NCBI GenBank assembly: GCA_019454045.1
Contig: SKCR01025326.1
Span: 1-64,000 of the forward strand
DNA: 64,000 nucleotides
Direction: 5' to 3'
Source of the DNA: Zanthoxylum bungeanum
Taxonomy: Eukaryota; Streptophyta; Magnoliopsida; Sapindales; Rutaceae
In this document: positions 1 through 8,233 of the stretch, in pieces
Layout: each line of letters starts with the position of its first letter
Position numbering within the stretch: position 1 is the stretch's first letter
Notes under the pieces: model-generated
What the model was told of the DNA's origin: nothing
The model's input: the letters and a program-made list of their open reading frames with translations, nothing else
Databases searched by the model: none
Position numbers and translations under genes: made by a program

Positions 1-437
1 TAGTCATAGTTATGTGTTAGTTTTCTGAGGTTGTGATGATTTTTAATATCACCGGTTTATAAGGGATTATTTTATAGTATGGGTAATTTAAAGGTTTATT
101 TATTAAGTCTTAAGCTTAATGCTTCTTGTTGTCTGATCACCAATAAGATTGATATGGTAAATCTAAAATGAACTAGACATAGGGATTTTAGGTTTCAGCC
201 TTAGACTTAATAGCCCACGATCTTCCTTGAGGATAGATAACCCTTTAATAGATTTCCTTACAGGATAGGAATATACCTGTCGGGCGGGGGTAGCCATAAT
301 TGGAACTTAAATTTAATGAATCCAGATAATTTGGTTGACATAGACATATGGTTCAATTGGGTTAAACTGGGTATTTGTGTCTGACCTTCGACAGAGGCTT
401 ACACATAATTTAGTGTTCCAGGTTAATAAATCAATAT
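1..437 (+). mobile_element. Athila-type LTR fragment (R/U5 part)
   Basis: This stretch matches 62755-63190 almost base for base over long runs, and matches 6720-7160 as reverse complement. Those two places are R/U5 parts of LTRs that end next to a TGGCGCCGTTGCC primer-binding site, so this is the same LTR part in plus orientation. It is cut by the window edge on the left. On the right it stops at about 437, without reaching its primer-binding site, and joins a piece of the internal 3' region. No coding potential is seen. Confidence 0.8.
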
Positions 438-575
438 ATTACCAGGTACAACCTTCTAACTCTCCTTTTACTGTTTAAGACATTGGGGACAATGTCTCAT
501 TTAGGTTTGGGGGAGGGATTTAGTTGATTAGTACCTTGTTTTTAGTTTGTATGTTGTTTTTATTTTTAGTCCCAA
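438..575 (+). repeat. Inverted copy of the element's pre-LTR internal sequence
   Basis: Bases 441-575 are repeated as reverse complement at about 1909-2035, just downstream of the LOG-like gene. The shared block includes AAGACATTGGGGACAATGTC and a purine-rich GTTTGGGGGAGGGATT. The two arms are about 1.3 kb apart and face each other, so the 3' end of the left element is rearranged by an inversion or template switch. Confidence 0.75.
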
Positions 576-713
576 ATTGCCTCCAGTGCTGTCCAAACTT
601 TATTTATCTGCAAAATAACAACAAAACACATCAAAACGTTCATAAAACTCGAGAAACAAAACAAAACATTAGGTTAAATGAGTGAGAAATAGTGGTATAA
701 ATACCACTCATCA
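576..713 (-). mobile_element. Start of the 3' LTR of the left Athila element
   Basis: Read on the minus strand this begins TGATGAGTGG, directly after a purine-rich tract. It matches the start of the right-hand LTR at 61405 (TGATGAGCGG, then TTTGTTTAGTTTCTCGGG and TTTTGATGTGTTTT). Only the first 140 bases or so of the LTR remain before the inverted segment begins. The palindrome AGTGGTATAAATACCACT (691-708) sits near the LTR end. Confidence 0.7.
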
Positions 714-2061
714 CACCCCCAAACCTAACATTTTGCTAGTCCTCGAGCAAAACAGAAAATAAAATAACATGAAAAGAAAATTTAACTAAGCCACTTTCGT
801 AGGGATCACGGTTGCATTTAGCATATGCAACAAGCCTTTAAACCCCTAGGTGTCCCTAGTGGACGAGTTGTAGTCTCGTGAGGGTTTACAGCAATGGTAC
901 CCACAAACATTTTACAAAAGTAAAAAGGTAGTAAAACTAATGCACACAAAAGCAAAAAGACAAGCGAAAAGAGAATAAAGAAAGTTAGTGACTAATCAGG
1001 TGAAAATTCTACTCCAAGTTAATAGTTGTTTTGTTTCTTTCTAAATTACCGAATAAGTAAATTCTCCGATTATTTTTACCATTCTCCATATACACAATCA
1101 ACAAAATATTAATCAACTCATTTTTGCCCACAACAGTCATAAGTGCAGTTGATAAGAGAGTAATATTTTTGTCCTAAAGTTCTATCAGATTTGACACCTT
1201 TTTGTAGCAATGGAATAATTTTATGATTTTTCTGATTTTTTCTTTGATTTTTTTCTCTATTTTTTATTTATATACAATACCTTCCATCTATGTAGCGAGC
1301 TTTGGGTCGGTGGCTCCCAAACCAGTTGGCTTTAGGGCACCAGGTGTTAAGACACCCCTACGAACTTAATTACTCAGACTTCAGATATATATATTTTTGC
1401 AGCATCTTCGATCCATGTAGCGAGCTTTGGGCCAGTGACTCCCAAACCAGTTGGTTTTAGGGCACTAGGTGTTAAAACACCCTTACAGACTTAATAACTC
1501 GGATCTCGGAGGTTTTTTTTTTTTTTTTTTTTTTTACTCCATCACTATTTAGAGATGCTTCCTCCAATTAAACTATAGCACGGAATATTACAAACTTTTC
1601 AATTTTAGCTAATGACTGTATGTTTCATGTATGTTGATAATACCTGCCAACGGAGTATATGAAGATCCATTTTAGTCCATTTTAAGGAGAATTTACGAAT
1701 TAAATAATTTAAAATGAAAAAACCAAAATTAACTTGTTTTGAAATAAATGGTTTGAGATACGTATCAGGAATGAGAACTCCTTACTCAGCTATCTCTTAC
1801 CCATTCCACCTTTTTAGTCAAAACACAAAGAAAACACAAAAATACAAAATATTTTTGTAATTTTTGAAAATTTTTCAATTTTTTTTGTAGTTTTCGAAAA
1901 ATTTTGGACTAAAAATAAAAACAACATACAAACTAAAAACAAGGTACTAATCAACTAAATCTCTCCCCAAACCTAAATGAGACATTGTCCCCAATGTCTT
2001 AAACAGTAAAAGAAGAGTTAGAAGGTTGTACCTGGTTAGCTGAAATCAAATCTACAGGCAA
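714..2061 (-). other. 3' untranslated part of the left Athila element, with polypurine tract
   Basis: No supported ORF lies between the LOG-like gene and the LTR. The minus strand ends in GGTTTGGGGGTG (714-725), a good polypurine tract for plus-strand priming. The segment has a tandem duplication with a period of about 125 bases (near 1287-1400 and 1412-1520; both copies hold TGTAGCGAGCTTTGGG and CCCAAACCAGTTGG) and a T-run at about 1512-1534. A second purine tract lies in the inverted-repeat arm at 1909-2035. Confidence 0.65.
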
Positions 2062-2756
2062 TTAAAGGTTAAGATCCAGATTAATTCGACGCCTTTTACC
2101 ACGATCGTCCTCAGACCAATTTATCTTTGATAGGATAGGGTCAACTTGTGGTTCATAGGCTATGAGTTTGTCTATTAGATCCGGAGCAAGTCTGGCAGTG
2201 AAGAGGAGTTCTTTCATAGGTTTTGAAACGAACCCATTTCTCCGAGCATCATCAAGAAACCACACAAGAAAATCATAAAATCCATCAACATTGAGTAGTC
2301 CAATTGGTTTCTGGTGTATGTTCAGGTTCGCCCAAGATAGAACTATAAAAATTTCCTCCAATGTACCCAAACCACCTGGCAAAGCAATAAAAGCATCAGC
2401 ATGGTTAATCATTTCTACCAGTCGTTCAGACATACCTGACACGATCAGTTCCTCTCCGTTTGATGGTCCAATAAGATTTGCCTCTGCCAAGGTTTTGGGA
2501 CGATTCCCAAAACATGACTACCTCCTTCTTGTACGGCCTTTGAAACGATCCCCATAAGTCCGAGATTTCCTCCGCCATATATTAAGTGCATATTCCTTGC
2601 AGCTAAAACTCGACCCAATTCCTGTGCTGCTTCTATGTATTGTGGTTTAGTACCAACAGTACTACCGCAAAATACACAGATGTTTTCAACTCGTCTTCTT
2701 GAAGTGACTTCCATTTTTTTTTTATGTTTTTCTTTCTTGACTCTGGATGACTTCAA
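2062..2756 (-). pseudogene. LOG-type cytokinin riboside 5'-monophosphate phosphoribohydrolase, intronless, one frameshift
   Basis: Two overlapping reading frames (2756-2445 and 2490-2062) together cover a full LOG-family protein of about 230 residues. The first part has the nucleotide-fold motifs FCGS and YGGGNLGLMG. The second has the conserved Arg of the SER motif and the catalytic PGGLGTLEE motif (2353-2379), then KPIGLLNVDGFY. LOG enzymes cleave ribose phosphate from cytokinin nucleotides to release active free bases. A one-base loss near 2488-2495 shifts the frame after VLGIVPK. Plant LOG genes normally have several introns and this copy has none, which suggests capture through RNA. It lies in sense orientation inside the Athila element, downstream of the integrase tail. 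The N-terminus has a Lys-rich extension; the C-terminus ends KRRRINLDLNL, which looks like a basic patch plus an LxLxL (EAR-like) motif. The family call is secure; function is doubtful unless the shift is an assembly error. Confidence 0.88.
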
Positions 2757-2972
2757 AGGTGCAATGATGAGTTGAATTTATAATACCTGAAAAGGGTGAG
2801 TAAAAATAGCACAAGTATCTTCCAAAGGACGATTAGTAGCAAAATAGTAAAGTAGATCATGATAGTCAACAAGATCTGGATCCTGTCGGAAGAAAACAAC
2901 AAAACAAATTACAATTATTAGAAAAAAACAAAGAGATATAATATGTACAAAAATCTATAGCTTGATTAACGT
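2757..2972 (-). other. Spacer between the two cargo genes
   Basis: This is about 215 AT-rich bases between the stop of the cysteine-rich ORF and the start of the LOG-like gene. I see no ORF, repeat or recognisable promoter. Both flanking genes read on the minus strand, so one transcript from the 5' LTR could cover them. Confidence 0.5.
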
Positions 2973-3521
2973 CTATGCGTCAGGGACAAGCTTCCCATCC
3001 AATTTTCTTATAAATTGGCAAACAGGGTCTTTTTGAGTCAGATTCCCAAGACTTAACTGTTGTCTTTCTTTTTGAAATTGTGTATGTAATCTGCGAAAGG
3101 CTATGTGAACATATCCACTGGGATGCGTCTCAAGAGTCGAAGATATATCATCTAAAGACTCCTTACTCAAGCCATCCCTAATGAATTTAATTTTGTCTTC
3201 GCGATTATCAGACACCATTCCTAAAGAATGACAACGAGTATTGCAATTCCAACGTGCACATTTGTAACAAACATCCATTTGCTTAGCTCTTCGTTTTTTT
3301 GCATAGGTGCTTCTTCCAAAACTAGGCAAGTGTGAAATAAAAGAGTCAGAAGACTCACCTGCCAATCGGACTCGTGCTTCAATTACCCAACGAATGTCAT
3401 TGGGAATACCATAGATTGTCAGTAACCTCATTCGTTCCAAGCGAGCTTTGTAGACTTTCATCAGAGATTTTTGAGGGAGAGAAGGAAATTGCTTGTGAAG
3501 ATTTGAGAGAACTTCTTCCAT
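2973..3521 (-). CDS. Cysteine-rich basic protein, resembling carlavirus nucleic-acid-binding protein
   Basis: This is an intact ORF of 182 residues. Around residues 69-80 there is a basic run with the pattern G-R-S-x-Y-A followed by Lys/Arg-rich residues. Cys85, Cys88, Cys93 and Cys97 then form C-x2-C-x4-C-x3-C, followed by His98. This order, an Arg/Lys patch directly before a four-cysteine zinc cluster, resembles the cysteine-rich nucleic-acid-binding proteins of carlaviruses (Carla_C4 type), which are small RNA-binding accessory proteins; several act as silencing suppressors or alter host transcription. The N-terminal 60 residues look helical, and the C-terminal 85 residues match nothing I recognise. 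It lies between the integrase tail and the LOG-like gene, on the same strand. It is uninterrupted while the element's gag and protease are not. The viral link rests on motif spacing only; an element-specific accessory ORF with a convergent zinc cluster is the alternative. Confidence 0.55.
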   Translation of the reverse strand: MEEVLSNLHKQFPSLPQKSLMKVYKARLERMRLLTIYGIPNDIRWVIEARVRLAGESSDSFISHLPSFGRSTYAKKRRAKQMDVCYKCARWNCNTRCHSLGMVSDNREDKIKFIRDGLSKESLDDISSTLETHPSGYVHIAFRRLHTQFQKERQQLSLGNLTQKDPVCQFIRKLDGKLVPDA

Positions 3522-3660
3522 CTTGAAATGACTTTATCTGCAAAAACTAAGCACACAAAATTAAATCACACCAAATCACAATATATACAAAAATTGCATG
3601 GGTTGCCTCCCTGCGAGCGCTAAGTTTAAAGTCGTCAGCTAGACGTGACTGCTTGAACGT

Positions 3661-4800
3661 TTATGCTGGATCTGAAAGTGTGACACTTTCTTTTTGTCGC
3701 TCAAATGATTCTCTCCAGTAGTGCTTGACACGCTTGTTTTTTACTTTGAAAGTTTTGTTGGAATCAGGATCATTTATCTCAATGGTTTTGTCTGGTAAAA
3801 CCTTAGTGATTAGGAATGGACCTGACCACCTTGATTTTGACTTCCATGGGAAGAATTTCACTCCTGATTTATTGAACAATACCTTCTGCCCTGGTTCCAG
3901 TTGTATGCGTACTAACTTCTCATCATGTCTTTTCCTGGCCTTTTCTTTGTACAATATGGCATTTTTAAAAGGTTGAATGTGAAATTCCTCCAATTCATTG
4001 AGTTGGTGGAACTGTTTCTCTTCTGTTGCTATTAGGACAAGACTTGGCTTTTCGATTGCACAAAACCCTTTATCATCAGTCTCCACAGGCGATTGACATG
4101 CCTTAGGTTTGTTGGTAGAATTTTGTTTTGCGTCAGAGTTCTGGATGGTATGGTGTATCACATCAAGTCTGAAATATTTTTCCTTCTTTTCATCATCTGG
4201 GAAATTTATGGCTTTGAAAACATTGAATGTTACTTCTTGGTCCTGTACCCTCATGGTTAGTTCTCCTTTCTGTACATCAATAATGGTCCGACCAGTAGCC
4301 AAGAATGGTCTCCCAAGGATGATTGGCACATCTGCGTCTTCCTCCATGTCAAGGACAATAAATCTGCTGGAAAAATGAATTTATCAACTTTTACCAGCAC
4401 ATTTTCAACTACACCTCTTGGAAATACGAGCGTTCGATCAGCAAGTTGCAGTGAAACTGAGGTAGGCATTGTTTCTCCGATTTGCAGTTTCCTGTAAATA
4501 GAAAAAGGCATTAAGTTAACACTTGCACCTAAATCACATAAAGCCTTACCGAAATTATGTTCTCCTATGATGCATGGAATGGTGAGGGAAACTGCCAGGA
4601 TCTTTCAACTTCGGGGGAAGTTTCCTCTGAATGATGGCGCTGCATTCTTCTGTTAAAGCTACTGTCTCGTAATCTCCCAATCTCCGTTTTCGTGAAAGAA
4701 TATCTTTCATGAATTTGACATAGCTAGGCATTTCCAAGGCTGGCTTCTGCAAATGGTATGTTAATGTGCAGCTTTTTGAAAATCTCCAAGAAACGAGCAA
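3661..4800 (-). pseudogene. Athila-type protease joined to the integrase C-terminus (RT, RNase H and IN core deleted)
   Basis: The upstream frame carries the retroviral-type aspartic protease active site DLGAS (4521-4535). After a frameshift near 4350-4390, the ORF 4347-3661 continues with ILGRPFLATG, the second conserved protease block. After about 50 residues of linker the same ORF becomes the integrase C-terminal domain: NAILYKEKARKRHDEK, then PGQKVLFN and KSRWSGPF (residues 172-178), VKHYWRESF and a stop. No reverse transcriptase, RNase H or DDE catalytic core lies between them. This element is therefore non-autonomous and would depend on another element's polymerase. The in-frame join suggests an old deletion that was propagated. 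Confidence 0.85.
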
Positions 4801-4889
4801 ACTGTTTGTCCAGTTTGTTTTTCTGAAGACGTTGAGGAAAATGTGGTGGTGGAGCGATCTGTTCTTTTTCTTTTTCCTTTGCTTCTTTT

Positions 4890-6311
4890 TCTTTCATCTG
4901 TGGAACTGCATCTTTTGGAACTTCCTCGCAGCAGCTGTTTTGACTCCAACATCTTTGTTGATTTCAGTACCACTTTTTAACATAATGGCATGACATTGCT
5001 CCTTCCCCATGTTCCTTGGATTTGGCTCAGTGTTGCTAGGAAGAGTTCCTGGCGGTCTGTAACTCTGAGTATTGGCCAGTTGTCCGATTTGATTCTCCAG
5101 TGCTTTGATGGAAGCTGATTGGCTCTGAAAGATAGCATCGTATTTTTTTAACTGAGCTAGCACTTCTGCCTATTGCTGGTTCATTTGTCTGCTCCTGGCC
5201 TTTATTCTGTTGCTGGAATCCAGGTGGTGGATAGTTCTTTTGCCCTGAATTGTTGCTCCATGAAAAATTAGGATGATTCCTCCACCCTGGGTTGTAGGTG
5301 TTGGAATATGGATTGTTCCCCTGTCTGTTGAAATTGTTGACATAATTCACCGTCTCCTCAAGTTGTTGTGGTTCTGATACTCCTCCATATGGTGAACTTG
5401 TGGATCCAGTGGTAAGAGTCTCCATGAATTTGCATATTTGATCTAGCTTGGGTTTGACTGCTGAATTGGCTCCAACTTCATAGATTCCTGCAATTATTTG
5501 AATCAGACTTCTTTCTGTTGGCCACAAGGAATTGTTGTTGGCCATTTCTTCGATTAGTTCCCAGGCTTGATCTTCTCATTTTGCCATCAAGGCACCTCCA
5601 GCAGCAGCATCAATTGTGGTTCTCATTATTCCAGAAAGTCCATTGTAGAATGTTTGGACTTGAAGCCATTTTGGAATCTCATGGTGTGGACATTTCCGGA
5701 GTAAATCTTTGTACCTTTCCCACGCTTCGTACAGGGATTCTGAATCTTGCTGTACAAAGGATGTGATGTCATTTCTCAGCTTTCCGGTTCTGGCTGGTGG
5801 AAAGTATTTTGCAAGAAACTTGGTGGCAAGAGTGTTCCATGTTGTGATAGACCCTGCTGGTAATGAATGTAGCCAAGCTTTAGCTCTGTCCTTCAAGGAG
5901 TATGGGAAAACACGCAGTCTCGATTGCTTCTTCAGCTTCTCGGTTGTAATTGAAAGTGCCACAAACTTCCAGGAAGTTGCTGATGTGGGCATTAGGATCT
6001 TCAGTTGCATTTCCTCCAAACTGAACTGACTGCTGAACCATCTGAATGCAAGTTTTGATGTCTCCTGCATTTGCTGGTAATGGAGGAAGTACAATACATG
6101 AAATGAGTCTGTCAACCACCGGAATGGTTCTGTCTCGAATGGGAATTGGTGGTGCAACCTCCAAAGGTTCAGGTTCCATGTTGATTAAAGCTTCTTGAGC
6201 TTCTTGCCTTTCCCTTCTCAACTGTCTGATGGTTCTTTCAATTTCTGGGTCAAGCGGTCGGAGTTCAAAGCTTCTGGTTCGTCTCATGAAGTTTCTGAGA
6301 ACCTGAAACAC
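4890..6311 (-). pseudogene. Athila-type gag, disrupted
   Basis: The frame opens at 6311, and its first part contains LRPLDPEIERTIRQLRRERQ and the capsid-like region PPLPANAGDIKTCIQM. A frameshift near 5920 moves the reading to the next frame, which has AKAWLHSLPAGSITTW, KYFPPARTGKLRNDI and ESLYEAWERYKDLLRKCPHH, the retrotransposon gag domain (Retrotrans_gag). An in-frame TGA near 5577 interrupts WELIEEMANN, and a further shift near 5160 leads to a Gln/Asn/Pro-rich tail. Gag forms the cytoplasmic particle that packages element RNA. The gene has at least two frameshifts and one stop, so this copy cannot make full Gag. Confidence 0.88.
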
Positions 6312-6394
6312 AAGAAAACAAAAACAATAAGTAAAAAGAAATTAGATACAAGTAAAAGTATCTAACCCCTAAACTAATAATAAAAGATAAATAA

Positions 6395-6413
6395 GTCCCC
6401 GGCAACGGCGCCA
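6395..6413 (-). other. Primer-binding site of the left Athila element
   Basis: The minus strand reads TGGCGCCGTTGCCGGGGAC a few bases inside the LTR end at 6420. This is the standard primer-binding sequence of Athila/Tat-type Ty3 elements. It fixes the element as minus-strand and marks the inner edge of the 5' LTR. Confidence 0.92.
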
Positions 6414-7328
6414 AAAACTTGACCGGCGTAAACACACACGTATAACGCAAGCGTACGTATCGTTTAAGTAGTATAAAAAGTATCGATCCCACGAGGACTT
6501 AAAACCTTTTTGTTATCAATTTATTGGGCCAAATGATTACCAGTATCTAACAAGTTGTTTAATTGATTTGGAATGGCGATGATTCTAAATTTAAAGACAA
6601 ATAACTAAAATTGCTTAAAAGTAGATTTTAAGGAAATTCAATATTAAAAACTATCCAGGGTTGTGATTTATTTCAATATTATTTAAAAGATGAAGTAGTT
6701 ATCTTATAGTTGGGTAATATATCAATTTATTAACCGGAACACTAACTTATGTAAAAGCCTCTTCCGATGGTCAATTACAAATATCTAGTATAATTCAATT
6801 GAACCATATGTCTATGTCAACCAAATTACCTAGATTCATTAAGTTCAAGCTCAATTATGGCTACCCCCGCCCGACAGGTATATTCCTATCCTGTAAGGAA
6901 TCTATTAAAAGGGTTATCTATCCTCAAGGAAGATCGTGGGCTATTGAATCTAAGGTCTTAAACTTAAAATCCCTATGTCTAGTTCATTTTAAGTTTACCT
7001 AATCAATTTAATTAATGGCCAGTTAATTAAAGAGCATTAAGATTAAGACTCAATAAATAAATCATTAATTACCCAAACTATAATCTAACCCTTATAAATT
7101 GGTTTAATTGAAATTCATCACAACCCTAGATAACTAACTTAGCTACAACACATAACTAGGGCTAAAAACTTAAAAGACTTAAAATAAAATTGCATAAAGT
7201 AAATGCAGTAAATAAATGCTGAAAGTGAATTAAAATAAATTGCTAAGGTAAAAAGAATTACTTCTACTATACTATATACTAATTAGATTTCTCCCATAAT
7301 ATAATATAAGTTTTGCAAAACATTACCA

Positions 7329-7510
7329 ACCAGCCATATAGGCGTATTTTGATTTAATCAGTTTAACAACAACCAGCCATAAAGGCGGAACTAAAATAAC
7401 CAGCCATAAAGGCGGAACCAAAATAACCAGCCATAAAGGCGGAACCAAATTAACCAGCCATAAAGGCGGAATATGAATTTTATTACCCACTGACCAATCT
7501 GGCGGTATCC
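7329..7510 (-). repeat. Short tandem repeats in the transcribed part of the Athila LTR
   Basis: Four close copies of AACCAGCCATAAAGGCGGAA, spaced about 27-29 bases apart, are flanked by more diverged ones (CCAGCCATATAGGCG and GACCAATCTGGCGG). The right-hand LTR has the same arrangement at about 62355-62500, as three looser units with CCGCC...TGG(T/C)(C/T)GGTTGGTAAT. The array lies downstream of the TATA box and so in the transcript leader. Confidence 0.85.
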
Positions 7511-7780
7511 TGATTAAGTCAATTTAAAACTTTGAATATATTATAATTATGGGAGAATAATCTAAGAAGCAATAGTAAAAGAATTACCTTTTACCTTAAC
7601 AGAGGGAAGTTACCTCCTCCCATAATAAGTAGTAAAAACTGTAAAATAAAGTAAATTATTATTATTACAGAACTTAGTTAAAAATTACAAAAACTGAATT
7701 AAAAGAACTTAGAGAGAGAGGAACTCCCTAACTACATCAAAGAGTGGGAGGAAATGGTACAACAAAAACTGAAATCTGGT

Positions 7781-7792
7781 GCTCTATTTATA
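7781..7792 (-). promoter_or_regulatory. TATA box of the left Athila LTR
   Basis: The minus strand reads TATAAATAGAGC. The right-hand LTR has CCTATAAATACC at the matching place (about 62029-62040). It lies between the bZIP-box array and the R-region repeats, as expected for the LTR core promoter. Confidence 0.75.
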
Positions 7793-7852
7793 GGCGTCGA
7801 TAAGGAGCGCGCGTCGCGACGCTCGGGCCGCGTCGCGACCGCGCTACAGTGA

Positions 7853-8195
7853 CACGTGTCACTTGCTGATTTGTCGGCTCAGATCTTATCCGCTGACGCG
7901 GCACTGTTCATGACGTCATTGCTGACGTCACTCTGAGGCATGATTGTCGGCAGCATCAGATCTTGACACGTAGCATGGGCGCATTTTAGCAAGGCCGTTG
8001 ATCTCTTGACACGTGGCACGACGCACGATAGCATAAATGATGATTGTCGGCACCGTTGCGATGATGACACGTGGCAGCGCACGTTAGCAAATCTTCTTTG
8101 ATGGTTACACGTGGCACGGCGCACGTTAGCAAAATCAAACTTTTCAAATTGTTGACCCGTTGACCATGGCGCATTTTAGCAAAACCGGCGCATTT
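7853..8195 (-). promoter_or_regulatory. Modular bZIP-box array in the LTR U3 (G-box/ABRE and TGACGTCA)
   Basis: Perfect CACGTG occurs at 7853-7858, 8010-8015, 8068-8073 and 8108-8113, with a CACGTA variant at 7967-7972. Three have the form ACACGTGGCA, the core of ABA-response elements. Two perfect TGACGTCA boxes lie at 7911-7918 and 7923-7930. Most G-box copies are followed by a GCGCACGTTAGCAAA-like block, giving about five modules spaced 40-60 bases. CGTCGCGACG palindromes lie on both sides (near 7812, 7830 and 8220). Plant bZIP factors bind these boxes in stress-responsive promoters, so stress or ABA control is inferred. Confidence 0.7.
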
Positions 8196-8233
8196 GGGCG
8201 TCGCGCGCGCAGTGATCCAGCGTCGCGACGCGA

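Larger units (their letters stand above)
6420..8232 (-). mobile_element. 5' LTR of the left Athila element (5' end truncated)
   Basis: The inner end is next to the primer-binding site. The R/U5 part matches the LTR fragments at 1-437 and 62755-63190. Upstream lie tandem repeats (about 7329-7510), a TATA box (7781-7792) and a U3 rich in bZIP boxes. The outer end, expected to begin TGATGAGTGG, is absent: at about 8232 the sequence passes into a copia LTR of opposite orientation. Confidence 0.85.

Noticed and set aside
2291..2557. Plus-strand ORF of 88 residues
   Set aside because: It is the antisense shadow of the LOG-like gene.
7329..7510. CRISPR-like regularly spaced repeats
   Set aside because: Repeats are nearly contiguous tandem units in an LTR of a plant genome; spacers are not unique sequences.
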